The position numbers and the translations under genes are program-made. From Lindgomyces ingoldianus (lineage: Eukaryota; Ascomycota; Dothideomycetes; Pleosporales; Lindgomycetaceae), in contig NW_022985197.1 in NCBI RefSeq assembly GCF_010093535.1, positions 324,777-388,776 of the forward strand: DNA of 64,000 nucleotides, read 5' to 3'. Every line of letters begins with the position of its first letter. Position 1 is the stretch's first letter. The notes beneath the pieces were generated by a model that was not told the DNA's origin, made no database searches, and worked only from the letters and a program-made list of their open reading frames with translations. Below, in pieces: positions 45,301 through 58,907 of the stretch.

Positions 45301-46000
45301 CCTCCACAGATCTTTCTTTTTGCCGACATTCATGATATCTGGTCTATCTTTGAGCTTTGCTCCCTCTGATCTAAACTGCACTGACACATTTATGAAGCAT
45401 CTCGTAAATAGTTCAGCTCTTTTGCACTAACGAGACCCAAGGCAACGACTACCGCAATAGGAAGCCGGTAGTACTCCCCACAGCCGAAACACCTCAACTG
45501 CTCCAACTCAGCTTTGCGATTCCGTAATACACCGCCAAAATCCACCCTCCAGTCAAATTGCAAATCTTTATTTTTGCCCTACGGTTGACCATTTTATCGA
45601 TTAGGACACATTTTCAGACCCAGCAACCCGTTTTCGATTGCGGCAACTTATTGCTTACGGGCTGCTTACGTCCACGTGCATCCCTTGACAGCTCTCTCAG
45701 AACCTTTTTGTTTTGCGTTTGGCTGCGTTGTCCGTCTGACATAATCTTTAGCCTCGGGGTTTCATGCGTGTGGTTAGACGTCGTTTGCCTTGCTTAGTTT
45801 GGGGCAATTGTGAGAGTTGTAGGTGACCGGTTCAACAATGCGAATGTTGTCTTCTTACCTCAGACTTATGGACGAGTCCGTGTCAGGACAGTAGTCGCTT
45901 AAACCAGCAAGACCTGCTAAGTACATTGATGTCAAGTACCTAGTCCCTAACGTATTGTCTTAATGAAGAGATTAACCTAGTTCTAATCTGCTTCCTTCAT
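39373..46000. other. Gene-poor region upstream of the zinc-finger gene, GC-richer part
   Basis: 6.6 kb with many long overlapping frames on both strands, as expected from GC-rich non-coding DNA; the longest (267 codons, 41739-42542, minus) has no motif, no ATG-based start of quality and overlaps others. At least one 5' exon and the promoter of the zinc-finger gene should lie here. A GC-rich run with CGG repeats is at about 43365-43395. No transposon domain recognised. Confidence 0.45.
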
Positions 46001-49000
46001 ATCGGGCAGGGTTAGTGGCTAACGGACTATATTTGGGTCGGTCTTTTGATACGAGTTACGAATACCAACCTCCCTCTTCAGCTGAGACAATGGCGCGGAG
46101 CTTCAGAATGGCAGTCTGCAAACGGACATGCTCTCTGGTAAATGCTCTTTAGGAATAATGCTGACCATCGTTTATGATCCCTTAGAATCTGCGAGACACG
46201 AATTATCAACACTTCCCCTGTGCCTGAACGATGAGTCAAGCTCAGGCAGACAGAAAGGCTCAGCACATCACGTTCACGATCCTCCCCGAAATCGCTCGTC
46301 CTTCTACCACCTGAGGAGCTTTAATTGATGGTCGTCAGCCTAGCCTTAAGAGGAACGGTGTATGCTCAGCTTACAATGAGGCGGTCTAAAGACCGATGAC
46401 AATGGGACGTTGACTTTGTAACGCTCCGTTACTCAAAATGGCTAGAATTAGGTCACATACGATCTATATGGTGGTCCCTCACCGGATGCTAGAATGCAGA
46501 TGTATTCTGCTCCGTTCGTTTCGTACCATACTACCACACCATTTGGTCAGGCGGTCAGCTTTCTATACTGGATGGTGAGTGTTACGGTAGCACTGGAGCG
46601 AGACGAGAACGCCGGGAAATATACCTAATAGGAATTTCTCTGCGCTCTGATTTCTTGAAACAGGCTTCGACTAGAGTTGTCGATGATACGTTGAAATGGA
46701 ATGTTAGTAGGTTTCATTACCGCGTCGTGCTGTATATCAAGCTACACTCGAGAACCTCATCGACCTTAATTATGCATCTGGACCCCACATGCCGCTTCAC
46801 AACACTAACCAAATTGTACATGACCCTTTCGCGCCGTTTGAAAGCGCAGCTTTTGCTCTCGTGGGTCGAGAAATCTCTCCCAGCCGTACTACGCGCCCTT
46901 AGAGCAGGCCTATTTTGATCAGTCATCGCCCTTAGAACAGAATTATTTATGAACCTTTCCGTCGATGTCGCCACAATAATATTCTAAGGTATCTCTATAT
47001 TGAGAAGCATGACCGAATATCCCTGAAGGCTCACCCTAGGTCGCTGCATTGTCGTAAGGGCATTCTATTCTTTTAAGCCTCATGCCTTGTGCTATAAGCT
47101 CTCCGCATCCAGCAACACTACACAGCAAGACATGGGAAGTTATCATGCCTGAACAAGAAGCTATGCTAGCTCCACGGTCAGGATCCAGGAGAGATGGAGC
47201 CTTCGCTCCTTCCCACTCTTTCGTAGATCCGTCTCCGAATCAATCAAAGACGACAATAAAGCCGACAATTGATACAGACCTACCCACGCGAGAAATTTAC
47301 TGTGTCGCCAAGTGCTCACCATCATCACCGTCAAGCAACCGTGCTAACCACCACAACAGGTTCTATCTTTCAACGTCCAAACATCCCTCGAAGGCCATCC
47401 TACCATGGCATCTGATGCCTATGATTTAATTTGCATCCTCACGAAGCGACAAAGATATTCATGCTATGGCCTGATGAGTTTGGAACTTTAATCGATATCC
47501 CATTGTCTACCTTTCCAATCATGCTGAAGCGCGGCAGACGCTTAGGAAGGATGAAGGTCAGAGCAAAGGACATTAGCCGGTGGTAAATGAGTTTTATACT
47601 TCCCACGCACCATGAGGGTCTCTCCTTAGAGATTCGGTGAAGAGGAATACATTCGTGTAGGGCTACGTGCTTTCAAAGAAGAAGTGAGCGTACGTCGATC
47701 TCACTTCGACCTCACAGCCATGGCGAGAGTATACAAACGTCTTTGGCCGCCCGGCTCCAAGTCTCTTTCATTCGGCTACAGCATATGTCTTCACACCTAG
47801 CTTCGGACATAAATATTGGCGAGGTATTTCCGTGACCCAGGCGGTTAGCGTTGCTGTTCATATTCCCGTGTAGATTGGCTTTTAAGGTCCAGATCCAGAA
47901 ATCGGCCCCTAGTGTCGCTATCTTGAACTTCAAACTCCCGGACATACGGAGAAGAGACTACACTTTGGAAGTCCCCACTGTCTATGTATTTAGGTTACCG
48001 TATTTTTGGTCTTTTGACTTCTTGAGATATCGAAAGTTTGAGGGTGGCTTATGCGATAATTTGTCCTGTCTTTAGCTATTGGAGGGTATCGAAAGAGGTC
48101 TAGGTTTGTCCATCGATGCGTATACGTTGCTCGTTCGCTGTAGGCTGCAATTTTCAAACTGGTATAATAAATACTAAGTATAGGTTCTAGAGTCTTCGAA
48201 GCAGTATGCACATGGAAGGGTAACGCTTTAGTCCATCCCAGGGCGGAGTTCTGGTATGCAACTCTCAAGTCGGAACTTGACACATAAGCTACTGTGGCGC
48301 AATCCGTAAGAAATACAGGGAACATTAATGAAAGTCTCATCCTAAGCGCAGACTCAGCTATGTTGGCCTTCGTCGTGACTTTATGCGAAGGGGAACCGCG
48401 ACGCATCCCCCTCCTCTATCTTTTTTGGTGATGGCTCCTCTGTTCACAACTCGACGACCAGAAACTCCACATGCAATATGGTGGTTGAGCTTTAAGAATC
48501 TTTGGGAATTTGATCTCTCTTGCTCGCCTTCCGGCCATTGAAATTAACCAACGATATTTTACTCCTTAGTGGCTTCGTCGAGATCGACCCATGACCTTTT
48601 TGCATGGTGTTTCTTCGTCTTTTACCATTATAAGTTAGTTGCGACGACTCCTGAGCACACCCCGAAATGGAAGCCAACAATCCGCAAATGGAATCAGCGT
48701 AGCTTCTTTTGGTACATATCACTAGTCTTTGTCTGCTTGAAGGGTTTTCCTCTCTGTTCCCTAATTCATGCCCTCAGTCGTTACCTGCTTTTTTCGTCAA
48801 CATAGAGCCTCCGCATCAAATCAGCCCGGGGTCGGTTTTTAGACGTGCAGGGCAGAAACCCTGAAGTGGCTATTACATCTGCAAAGGGAATTCGGGCATG
48901 ACTAGATTCTGGTGGTGCTTTTCATCATACCCATAGTTCAGAGTAGGTTTCCATTCTTCAATGTCTCGCACCTACTCCCCGGGTCATACGATTACCAGGC

Positions 49001-52000
49001 CGTACTCTGCGTCACTTTCAAAGGACCACATGTTTAGAAGACCTTCGGAATGTAGGAGAAACTCAGCTCGAGTATAGGCTCTGGAAGGGTCACTGTCCTC
49101 CAGATATTCGGAAATCGTCCATGCTTCCTGGTCATGACGACGCAGGGGAGTTTCTTTCAAGGTGAAGTTCTTTTTGGAGGGACGGTTTATAGAGAACAAC
49201 ACGATTTTCTGTGAAGCAGACTCGAAGAATTTTTAGGGCCAGCTGTATGCTTTCTCGGCCACGAGTGTTTATTATGACGATTAGGAGCGTTGGTAATTTA
49301 AAGGGGTGACGCTAGAGGTTCGCATGGATATGTATTCTACCCTTTTTGGTGATGTGAATCCACCCCTTGTAATCTCTCGCCTACTTTCTCGTCCACACCC
49401 ATGACGCGATTACTTTCCGAGTTAGTCGTGAACTTTCCAAAACTCAGGGAAAGTGAGTCCCGGATTCTCGCCCATGCTCCCAATGGGTGTCTTTCCTGTG
49501 ATGCAGGAAGAAGCGCCAGGCATTGGTGGTTTGGATGTTGGTTTTATTCTCGTCTACTATCAAGGCCGGGAGAATAAAACCAATCTTTCTGACAAGCATA
49601 TCTAGATTCTCAGACAGGTATACGAAACAACCCGGTACTGGGACGGCTCCAAACTTCCAGACATTCGTCGCCAATTACACCCATTTTGGCCTTGGCAAAC
49701 CTAACGACAGCATCTCACCGTTTTATGGTCTTTTATCTCCAAGCATGGGTATTCCAGCGCTGCGTTTTACACATCGCATGAGATCAATACCCAATTGCAG
49801 GGCAAGTAGAGGGGTGTCCACGGACTCAGAAGCGGTCTTTCGCATCATTCTTGACCGTATATATTTTTTATTGTTTGCTTCTGGACCAGACATAGTATCT
49901 TCTGGGAGAGGCTTTATACCAAAACCTGGGAAGGAGAGTCATGAGCGGAAAGAAGCAAGTTTCGAGTCTCGTGCATATTGATCCATAAAGTGACAAGGTT
50001 TGCTTTTTAAAAGAGAATTTCACAATTTGACAACGTTGAATTTGAGAAGCGGAGTTCGGGAGAATATTTTGTCCTATTTAGTGTACAAAGGTCTTCCGAG
50101 TATAAACTATTAAGATAGAGTTCTAATGTAACAAGAAACATTGACAAATACTATATGAATTCTGGTAAATTCTAACATGGGAAGGAATCTCTCCACATGG
50201 ACCGCGAGTCTACTCGCTTGCTCTTTGGCTAAGCGCTTTGAAAGGTGCGGGTCCGCTCCCTCATAGTTTCTTATTTCTCATTTCTCGACTTTTCAGCCAT
50301 GCTCTATGAAAGCAAACGATTGCGGCAATCAGCTACACAGGCCCGTAGTTTTCTAGGGTTGATACTGGGCATAGCGGGTCTTGTTTAGAGGTTGGAAAGA
50401 AGAAGCATCGAGCTTGAGGGAATTTGTGGCGAGGTGTTGACAAGGTGGAGCCCAGAACCGCCAGAAGATGCTGCCAAGCGATTCAGTTCAATCCAAAGAC
50501 CATGGCCTTGATGGAAGCCTTTTCGATTGTTTGAGATGAGCGTACAGGGTATATTAATTCACGGGCGATAGATTGTGTTTAGGATTCTTTGCAAGGGCGA
50601 GGATTCCGGCCCACACGAGAGTGACTCGCTGCCTTTTTAAAGAGGCAGTCTGGCATTTCGCATTTCTTTCAACTCTCCATCGTCATATTTAGGGTTCCCG
50701 CCTTCTATCCTCCATTAAGGGTAGATTCATGGTTTCAAAGTCCCATGGCGATGGTCGTTGACTAGTTTCCATATTGCAACGAGAACTCTCTGGCTTGCTC
50801 GCATAGGCAAGGTCGCTACATTTTCTCGTTTCAGGAACGCTCTTGAGGGGTCTAGGGTAGTGTTTTGCCTTCCTTCCGCCTCGCTGTCATAAGCTGTTTA
50901 TAGGTCCTTTTCAGATGATGCCCGGTAGGTCAACATGGATCCTCCGACTGCAGAATTTTGTAGCTTGGTGAACGAGAAGAGTGTGGTTTGAATGGAAGTT
51001 AAGATCTGCGACATGTTCTGGATTTGCTGTAATATACTCACGCTGGGGAGCCTTCGCTATCCTCCAACGCCGAAGGGCATAGGCATGAACAGGTTAGCCT
51101 TTTAGACATTCGGATAATTAGTTTTAGAGCGCTGAGGCACTATTGATGTTGTCGCAACGGAAATGTTTTGATCTAGCATTTTATCTTTTCAGCGGGTCGT
51201 CAACTGAATATGCCACGGTTAGATGTTTTTTTTTTTGAGGAAGCTCAATAGAGGCTTGCAGTCACAAATGAGGCAAGCGGAGTGAAAGCCTTGGAAGGAA
51301 CAGGGGCGATCGACACGTGAAGTGACCTCGAACCTTAAATCTCTTTCTAGGTTACGAATATTTCTTTCATCTTGTAGTATTCAATCCGTACGTAGACATT
51401 GCATTTTATATCTTTATGATATCGGCCAGCGCATCCCGTATTCACCCAAGTTAGTAAATCTCCAATACCTAGTAATAGCGCAAGGCTTTCTATGAGCACA
51501 CGACCTACTATAAGACTACGCGTAACAATTCCCAACCACTTCAGGGATATTTGGCTAGGATTTCTGGTCACTGTGTTCTATTCTCTAGCTGCTTTTGAAG
51601 CCTCGGGAACGAGCTATAGTCCACATTTCTTGATGCTCTTAGCCCGAATAAGATATCCAGGATTCAAATCGTAGAAGTAAGATAGTTTCCAAGGATATAC
51701 CTACCACCTAAGCTCCTTTCTAGTCCTAGCATCACTTAAACCACAGCTGCAAGTTGTATCGATAGAAAGTAATTCTCAATCCGGGCAACATCCTTAATTA
51801 TCTTTGACGACGGTTACATGACGTTCTGAGTATTCAACTTCGAAGCCCAAGCAAGGGCAGTAATTTATTTTCTACCTTCTCGATGTTTTTGAGCCACAGA
51901 TAGGCTCAAAGATGAAATGTAGAGAATGGACTTGGGAGGGTAAAAGGAGCCGTTCATTTACCCACAACGGTCACTCTTCGGGATGGATTTTAGAGGCTTG

Positions 52001-54867
52001 CGAGTTCCTATGTATTAGCTCTATCCCTCTGCGCCCTAAATAAGACTTTTTATATTTAACCTAAGACTTCGAGAGCTTCTAATTCTTCTTTTCGGCGCCC
52101 CTCCTTTAGATCTCTACCCTTGAGTCATAAAATCATTCTATCGCATAGTCATGTATCGTTGCTGTTGGAGTTCCCAACATCCAGGAATTCCAATAGAACC
52201 CTAGAATGGAATTCCTAGAACCCAGGCCTAAAAGGACAATATATCATGCAAGTGGTCGAAGTCTGGTGGGAGCCAAAAAAGTTCGGAGCGTGTTACAGGC
52301 TTGCTTTCCAATTACCACCAAAGCTCTCTTTGGCCTCCCCTAAGGCTAGACATACCTGATCAAGTACTGATGGCTTCGCTGACCGCGGATTTCGAAACTT
52401 GAAATGACTGAATTCATGACCTGAAGTAATGATGATCAAGTCAAATACAAGGGCGTTTGCTTTGCCGCTCCTTCAGCGCTAAAAATTGGTCCCTTCAACA
52501 TGTTGTCGGGTCCCTAGAAAATGTACTTCCTTCAAGGACTCAAGGAGTTGAACTTAATTTCAATGACACGGACTCCGTTCTAGGACTAATATTTGGGTGG
52601 CCTTTGACACATACTCGGTATCTGTTGAAAAATTGAAATTCAAACAATGCTTTGTTGGTCCCTGGCTAAGATATCCATCGCTGCCGAAGCTAAAAAGATG
52701 TGGTCTGCGCATGTATGGCTGAAGTCTCGTGCAAAATAAAATGAATTTCAGTTGAAATCTTATTTAGTTCTTTGGGACAGTAGACACAAAAAAAAGGAAT
52801 GGAACTGGGCATGTTTTGGAGAGATGGGTCTCTTCCTAGATCCAACTCGCTGATCCAGATCGCTGTCATGAAACCAAAAACGTATCAAATCTGACTTCGA
52901 ACCAGCTGCTACCAAAATAGGTAGATCTTAGAGACATGTTGGAAGCCCTTACCTTGTAAAAGTGAGGGGTAGACAATTTTACGATCTGAGCTAGAAAGAC
53001 TAAAATGCATTTGGGTTAGTGAAATAGTTCAACGTATATCTATTTCTCTAGAAGAACACACTCCTCAACTTGATACCAACCTTCGCGTATTCCCCTCTCT
53101 CGAAGTGCAAATGTCCCAATCGTCTCTTCGCATGCGGCAAAACCCTCGAGTGAAACAATAGATGCATCTATCAAGCTCTTGAAGACCTGATTGGAGCAAA
53201 GCTTCACAGCTAAATCTCTATCAAAACAGGCTACGGGAAGGTGGTATGTGTGGACTTCGGGACTTCTTCCATCAATATTAGGGTTGCGCCAGTGTTTGTC
53301 CCGGAGAATTAAAGTGGACATCAACTACTTGAACGAGATCTTCCCCGAAGAGGGATTGGAAACGGGAACGACAAAGAAAACGACTGCCGACAACCACTAG
53401 GGGAGTAAAAGCCATTCTTTTAGCCAAGGACATGTGCGGTCCCTTTGCTTTCGTGTACATTTCCTTGGGCGGATATGGGCGAAGCTCTGGAGGTGGTCAG
53501 CCGCATTGAAGCGCGTGATGGTTAAGGTCATTAAACTCGAATATCAATCCCTTTACTACTGCCAAGTCAGGTTTTGAAAGGTTATGGTAGATCTGTGAAG
53601 AAGAAAAGAAGTTTGACAGTGGAGCTTCTGCATTCTAGGGTTAGATGTTCTAGTGAAGCATATATCGGACACGTGATGGCACTCGGAGTAGAAAGTTGCG
53701 CAGTGGAAGAAAAAGGGGGATGACTAATCCTTACATACTCGCTCCTACCTCTGTCGTAGTATTCTTTGTGGAGCTACAATAGCGCTTCCCAGCAGCAAGG
53801 TTCAAACGACCGGTAGCCACCCGTGGGCTCACGCGATCCCGGTAACAGATAAGCGAGGTATCTCAAGATCGCACAGGGAGGCGCCCAAGAGCCTATCATA
53901 GGTTCCTTAAGATTCGTTGCTTAGTGAAAAGACACCTGCCCTGTACTTCCTATGAAGACTAGGAAAGCCCGTCCAGAAGATGAGCTAGAGTCAACGTCGG
54001 TACGACACACATCCGTCCTTCTGGAATGACACTTACAACCGAGTATGGCAGTACAACGGAAATCTGAGACACCAATCGGAGAGCCCGGTCAATGCGGTTG
54101 CATATGCTGGCATGACGAGTAGTTCCCTTAGTGCGAACGATGTGGGCGTAATCTGCTGTGCCACATGATATCTTGTACGCCCAAGGGCGGCGATCGTGGA
54201 GGTGTCACTGAGAGCGGGCAAAAGGAGGACAAAGGTAGTGGAACTTGCGTAGAACGGAGGACTGGAAGTAGTAGATATAGCGAGGGGATCGTGGGACAGA
54301 GTGGTGCAATGAGGATAGGGAGGACATGTGACCTGTTTGTGGTACGAGATCTAGAGTGCTAGCAGGAATATATCCGGGCCTATTTCTTCAAAGTAGAATG
54401 TGAATCCGTGTTTGTAAAAGTTGTGAGATGGGAGTAAGACTCGCCACAACCCATTTTGAGACACAGTTATGAGTTGTCAGAGAGTGTGTTCAAAGGAGAA
54501 GGACCGGAGTCGACTCGGTGTTGAAGCGAAGCCCCGCTAATCGGATGTGGTGGGACTGCTTAAAAGTTGTTCTCTCACAACAGCGTAATCGAAGATTCGG
54601 AGAGTTCTCGTTGACTTTGTCGAAGCCAGGAGGAAAGTCGGAGACTTTTGGGCGGCCAGCCAAGCGTCGATTGGTACATACGGACAGCAATGTGATTGAC
54701 GTACGTGAACTGAAAATAGGAAAAACGCTTACCGAGAAGGCTCCTGCAGTAAGCACAGCTGCCCCTACAAGGCACATAAAGGCGATGGAGATTCGGACTT
54801 CGTGCAGTTTCTTAAGTAACACACCTACTCTAACATTCATCTCATAATCGACCCAACTTCTGCAACT
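46001..54867. other. Gene-poor region, AT-richer part
   Basis: 8.9 kb with only short frames. No reverse transcriptase, integrase or transposase motif, and no tRNA or long tandem repeat was recognised. Minus-strand frames at 53040-53460 look mildly coding-like (LAVKLCSNQVFKSLIDASIV; EETIGTFALRERGIREG) but sit in two frames and have no recognised family. The last few hundred bases precede the GFA gene and should contain its promoter. Confidence 0.45.
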
Positions 54868-55364
54868 ATGGCCGACGAATTCTTCCGTCAGCTGCCCAAG
54901 TTCGATCCCGCAGACGCTCAAACTTACGATGCGACATGTCACTGCGGAACGGTGAAATATTCAGTTACACTCACCCCGCCGCTTCCTAAGTGGAAGGTTT
55001 GTTCGTGCAACTGCTCTATTTGCGCTCGAAACGGGTATTTGCTTGTGTATCCGCTACGCGAACAACTCAAGGTGACGAGCGGTGAGGACGCCTTGAAGTC
55101 ATACTCGTTTGGTCGCAAGATGAATCAGCACAAGTTTTGCACGAATTGCGGGAGTAGCGTGTTCTTCGATCCAAGGATGAAGGAGCAGGGCTACAATCTA
55201 GATCTGCTGGGAATAAATGTGAGTCTGCCTAATTCGAGTCCCAAGGATGAAGCTCAAGTGCCCAGGTTCGGATGTTTAAAGGGGTCAGTTTGGATGAACT
55301 GAACCTTGTCAAGTTTGACGGCTGGAGCGGTTGGCCTTTTGTTGACTCGGATCACCTGAAATAA
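54868..55364 (+). CDS. GFA-family (glutathione-dependent formaldehyde-activating-like) Cys-rich protein
   Basis: Model: join(54868..55218,55266..55364), 149 aa, one 47-bp intron (GTGAGT..CCCAG). Zinc-type cysteines are in the family order: CHCGTVKYSV (Cys 24, 26), VCSCNCSICARNGYLLVYP (Cys 45, 47, 49, 52) and HKFCTNCGSSVFFDP (Cys 91, 94). The C-terminus DELNLVKFDGWSGWPF is also usual for fungal members. Family proteins bind zinc in a cysteine-rich fold named after a bacterial enzyme said to speed glutathione-formaldehyde adduct formation; the fungal homologues are mostly uncharacterised. Cytosolic, no targeting signal. The adjacent thioesterase gene lies 203 bp downstream in the same direction. 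Confidence 0.92.
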
Positions 55365-55567
55365 ATTCATTATGTTGCTAGTATAGGGTGTAATGCGAGA
55401 GCTTATTATGATGTGGTCAGGAAGAAGATGCTGGTTAAAATGGAAGGAGGAAGGGCCTCGAGGGACGGGCAGCGCCAAGGCCTCGGTCCTAGGTTTAGCG
55501 CTCACGGAAACAATCTCAGTTCTCCAACATCACGCCGTAATCCTGCATGAGCTTCGAATTGACGACC

Positions 55568-56523
55568 ATGTTCTCTGTTGTGCGCCCCTTTTCTAGCTCT
55601 CATATTCCAAAGCTAGCTGCTCGGCAGATTTCACAACGCACATTTCTTAGACAAGGCTTTGCGCACTTCAATTCCACATCCACCAAGTCCCGCCGTTTTC
55701 GAGTCTCATATTTTTGGTACGGGCTATGCCTCGCCTTTGGTGCAAGCGCCGGCTACGCAGTATCCTCCTTCGCAGCCCCATCTCCACTTCCAGTGCCCGG
55801 CTCTCGTGAAGATCAATTAGCCCTCGAGGCGCTTGCTTTGGACATCGATTCGCTGGAGATCGTGAAGGCGTTGCGCGCCGAGGGCTACCATTTACATGCG
55901 GATACGCCATTGAATGAGATCGGGAAGGGCCACCGAGGATGGATGGAGCTAGATGTCAAGAGGAATATGACAGAGGCTGCATTAGATAAGGAGCGGCCAT
56001 CGCGGACGTTGACCATGGAGTCGATGGCTGGTGCACAAGGTCTAGGAGTGCAACGAGTCTTTTGGAATTCCGAAACCCGGGAATTGGTTGCTGTGGTCTG
56101 GATGGGAGCTGCACTTTCTGGTTGGCCTGGGTTAGCGCATGGAGGAGCGATTGCTATCGTCTTCAAGGATGCAATGCTGAGGCTCGTTGCTGGGCCTAAT
56201 GTCCCTGTCGGTATGGATGCGATTCTGTCCTCGGCGATTAGCTCAAATGACTAACGAAATGGGTAGACTCGATTCCGCCACCCTCGTTTATGAGTGTAAC
56301 ATACGCTCGACCTACCCCGATCCTCAACTACTACATTCTTCGCGCCTCGTTTTCTACCCCAGACATCCCACAACAGGCGCCTGCGCCCAAGCCTACGCCC
56401 GTCGGGAAGTCTACAACTAGCGGTCCTGCACCAGCTGTCGAAGTTAGTGCCACACTTGAGACGCTCGAAGGGAAGGTGTGTGTGAGAGCTAAGGGTACAT
56501 TTCCAAGATCTGGCGGCCCCTAA
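55568..56523 (+). CDS. Mitochondrial hotdog-fold acyl-CoA thioesterase (PaaI/THEM4-like)
   Basis: Model: join(55568..56210,56267..56523), 299 aa. The 56-bp intron (GTATGG..GGTAG, with TGACTAAC) removes a stop and restores PVDSIPPPSFMSVTYARPTP. ATG 55568 has A at -3 and gives a basic presequence (MFSVVRPFSSSHIPKLAARQ); 55547 is the in-frame alternative. A membrane helix follows (YFWYGLCLAFGASAGYAVSS). The hotdog signature is WPGLAHGGAIAIVFKDAM (HGG..D), with a late conserved strand TLETLEGKVCVRAKGTF. Related fungal proteins sit in mitochondria and hydrolyse acyl-CoA, but the substrate is not visible from sequence. A Pro/Thr-rich insert (PAPKPTPVGKSTTSG) is unusual and probably a loop. Confidence 0.87.
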
Positions 56524-58907
56524 ATCCCTAAAATCTATAGCTGCGAATGCTTCGAAAAGAAGTACGAACAATCCGAGTTGGAATATCTCCGCGACTCCCC
56601 CAGCCACTGGCCACTTCGCACTGAGTCGGGAGGGAATGTGTGCGGTCAGAACCCCTCAAAAGCAGAATCGTTGAATCGGAGCTTCGTTGCTTAGTCAGGT
56701 TGATCAACCGCATCCGTTCGAGAATCGCGGGCTCACGGTTTGGCAGTAGTCAAGATTCGGCTCCCGCATACCTTAACGCAACTTTCCGCGTATCGCGCTT
56801 TTCTTCCCTAGGGTTACTATCGGAGTTAGAGGAAAAGAGCGCATGAATTGGTCAAAGATAATAGTTTAAAAAATAGGTTCTTGAGGCTCTCGCGTTTCCC
56901 TCGAGTATTGGTATCCATCGCAATCTCTCAATAGTCAAACGTCTTCAGCACATGTCCGCGATATGTCTCTCTGGAGAAAAGGAGGCCCCGCTTCCTCCCG
57001 GAGTCGTTGGGAATATGGGGATGCTAGAACAGTCGGGAGAGGAGGTGAAAGTTCCAGGGCGTAGAACAGTGTTGAGTCGGATTGGACGGCATGACGTAAG
57101 GGGGTTGAGACCATCAATGCAGCATCGGAAACCGGGGAACTACCTTGGGGTATGACATCTTCCATGCAGATATCAAGTGCACGTGGGTGGAAGTTTCGAC
57201 TACTGCACAGTAGATCTAAGGCCAAGCCTTTTGCTCTTCGCTTTGAGACGAATGCAGGATTCTTTAGTACGCCACGACCATCAGCATTGCCGTGTCCTTC
57301 CACCCCTGTAGTACTGTGAGGTAGTAGTGGGGTGTCGGGGCCTAGTGTGATTTGCGTTCTCAAACCGGACTCTAGACTAGGCTCTCTTGTCAATATTGCG
57401 CAGTGGGATGATGCTGCGGGTCGAGGACGGCCATGGATTGGAGTGCCAACCTCCCAAACAAAAATTGCATCGCGAGGATTCTGCAAGCGACAAAACACTC
57501 AGATCTCAATTCCACCTTACAGTAAGTTTAGGGTTAATTCCTCGCTTGGCGCTCCTTGTGCAGAATCTTACGATGAATTTGATATGAGTGCTTGGCAAGG
57601 TTGGCCAGCGGCAATGAAACACGTAGGACGACAGACTGCAGCTTTTGACAGAGATCACGGCAGCATTGGAGCTAGACATGGTTCTCCTTGATTGTCTTCA
57701 AGGCATATGTATCAGACTCTATTTCTTTTACTTCACGCTCACAAGAAATGCCTCTTAATGGCTGTCAAGCAGCCCTGTGCCGAGGACAAGCAGACTCGCT
57801 TGGTTTCGATTGGACGACGCGTAATGCCCAAGGCCGGTGTCTCGGATGGTCATCGCCGGGCGATTCGCAAAATCGTGGATGTCGAGCCAGCGAATGGATG
57901 ACGGCACAGAGCGAGAGGCGCGCAGTCGTGAAGAAGTCGCTTCATCGTCAGGCGTCTGCAGCAAGTCAGCATCCTGGTCACGATCCTTCGGATCGTGTTT
58001 GATCTCTCTGCCTCAGTTTTCCACGTTGCGTACGCCTCATGATGACGATTGGTGCTCGCTCTCCTCGCCGTCTAGTAGTTGTCGCGTCGGCGCAGGCGCA
58101 GGTGGAGCTTGGCTATCGGCACTCGCATGGACAGGCAATTAAGTCTTCGGAGTTGCGGTCAGAGAAGATGGAGAATGGTAGTTACGACTCCTCCGTGTTG
58201 AGAAGAGTAGAAATTTCCTAATTGTGTGTCCATGTGCCGTTTCCAGCTTGTTTCGATATAAACAGAGTGGATGCAGGCGAATCAAAGTGGCTTGCGTGGG
58301 CGTCTTTTTACCCGCAGTGACGAGCAGGGGCATGCCGCTGACGCAGGTTGGCCCAGGCCCAGTACGAATAAAAGTTCCAAGTTAGTAGTGCTTCCATGAC
58401 CACCCGCTCCCCCCATAATACTACCCACCCTTCACCCTGGACTGTCGTTACCACATCGCTCTCGCTCTTCACCTTCGCCACACCTGCAATCGACCTGCAA
58501 TCGCCGTCCACCACCGTCTCCGACTCTCCGCCGCCTAGACAATGTCCAATCCACTCGCTGCCCTGTGTCGCTAGCTCCCCTGGACCGACTCTCGGACCTC
58601 CCGGACGCTGGTATCGCGGCCAACGCACTATTGATACATGTTCACCGCCCGCACCCATTGTCACGCCAAACTCCTGCGTACTGTTCCATTTGGGCCTGTG
58701 AATGTTCGAAACTTTAGGATCCACCACGTCACAATCCACAACGTTGGTGATAGACCCTTGCTTGCCGCTATAGACCCTGGCCTTGGCGTCCAAATTCGGA
58801 GGCTGGCGGTTTAGTCCTTCAACCCGCAAACAGAACTCTCGCCTTCACGACACGCCCGCACATAACCCTTCCCTCGCCCCCCCCCGGGGTCAGTGCACTC
58901 CGTAAAT
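56524..58907. other. Intergenic, no recognised gene
   Basis: 2.4 kb. The longest frame (187 codons, 56935-57498, minus) is low in motif content and lacks a clear relative. A poly-C run (cccccccccc) with pyrimidine-rich DNA at about 58430-58890 forms the leader of the FLC gene. Confidence 0.45.

Noticed and set aside
53750..53870. Possible tRNA (GGTTCAAAC T-loop-like string)
   Set aside because: No matching acceptor stem, D-arm or anticodon arm could be folded around it.
56935..57498. 187-codon minus-strand frame
   Set aside because: No family motif; the frame start is not an ATG and the text is of low complexity.
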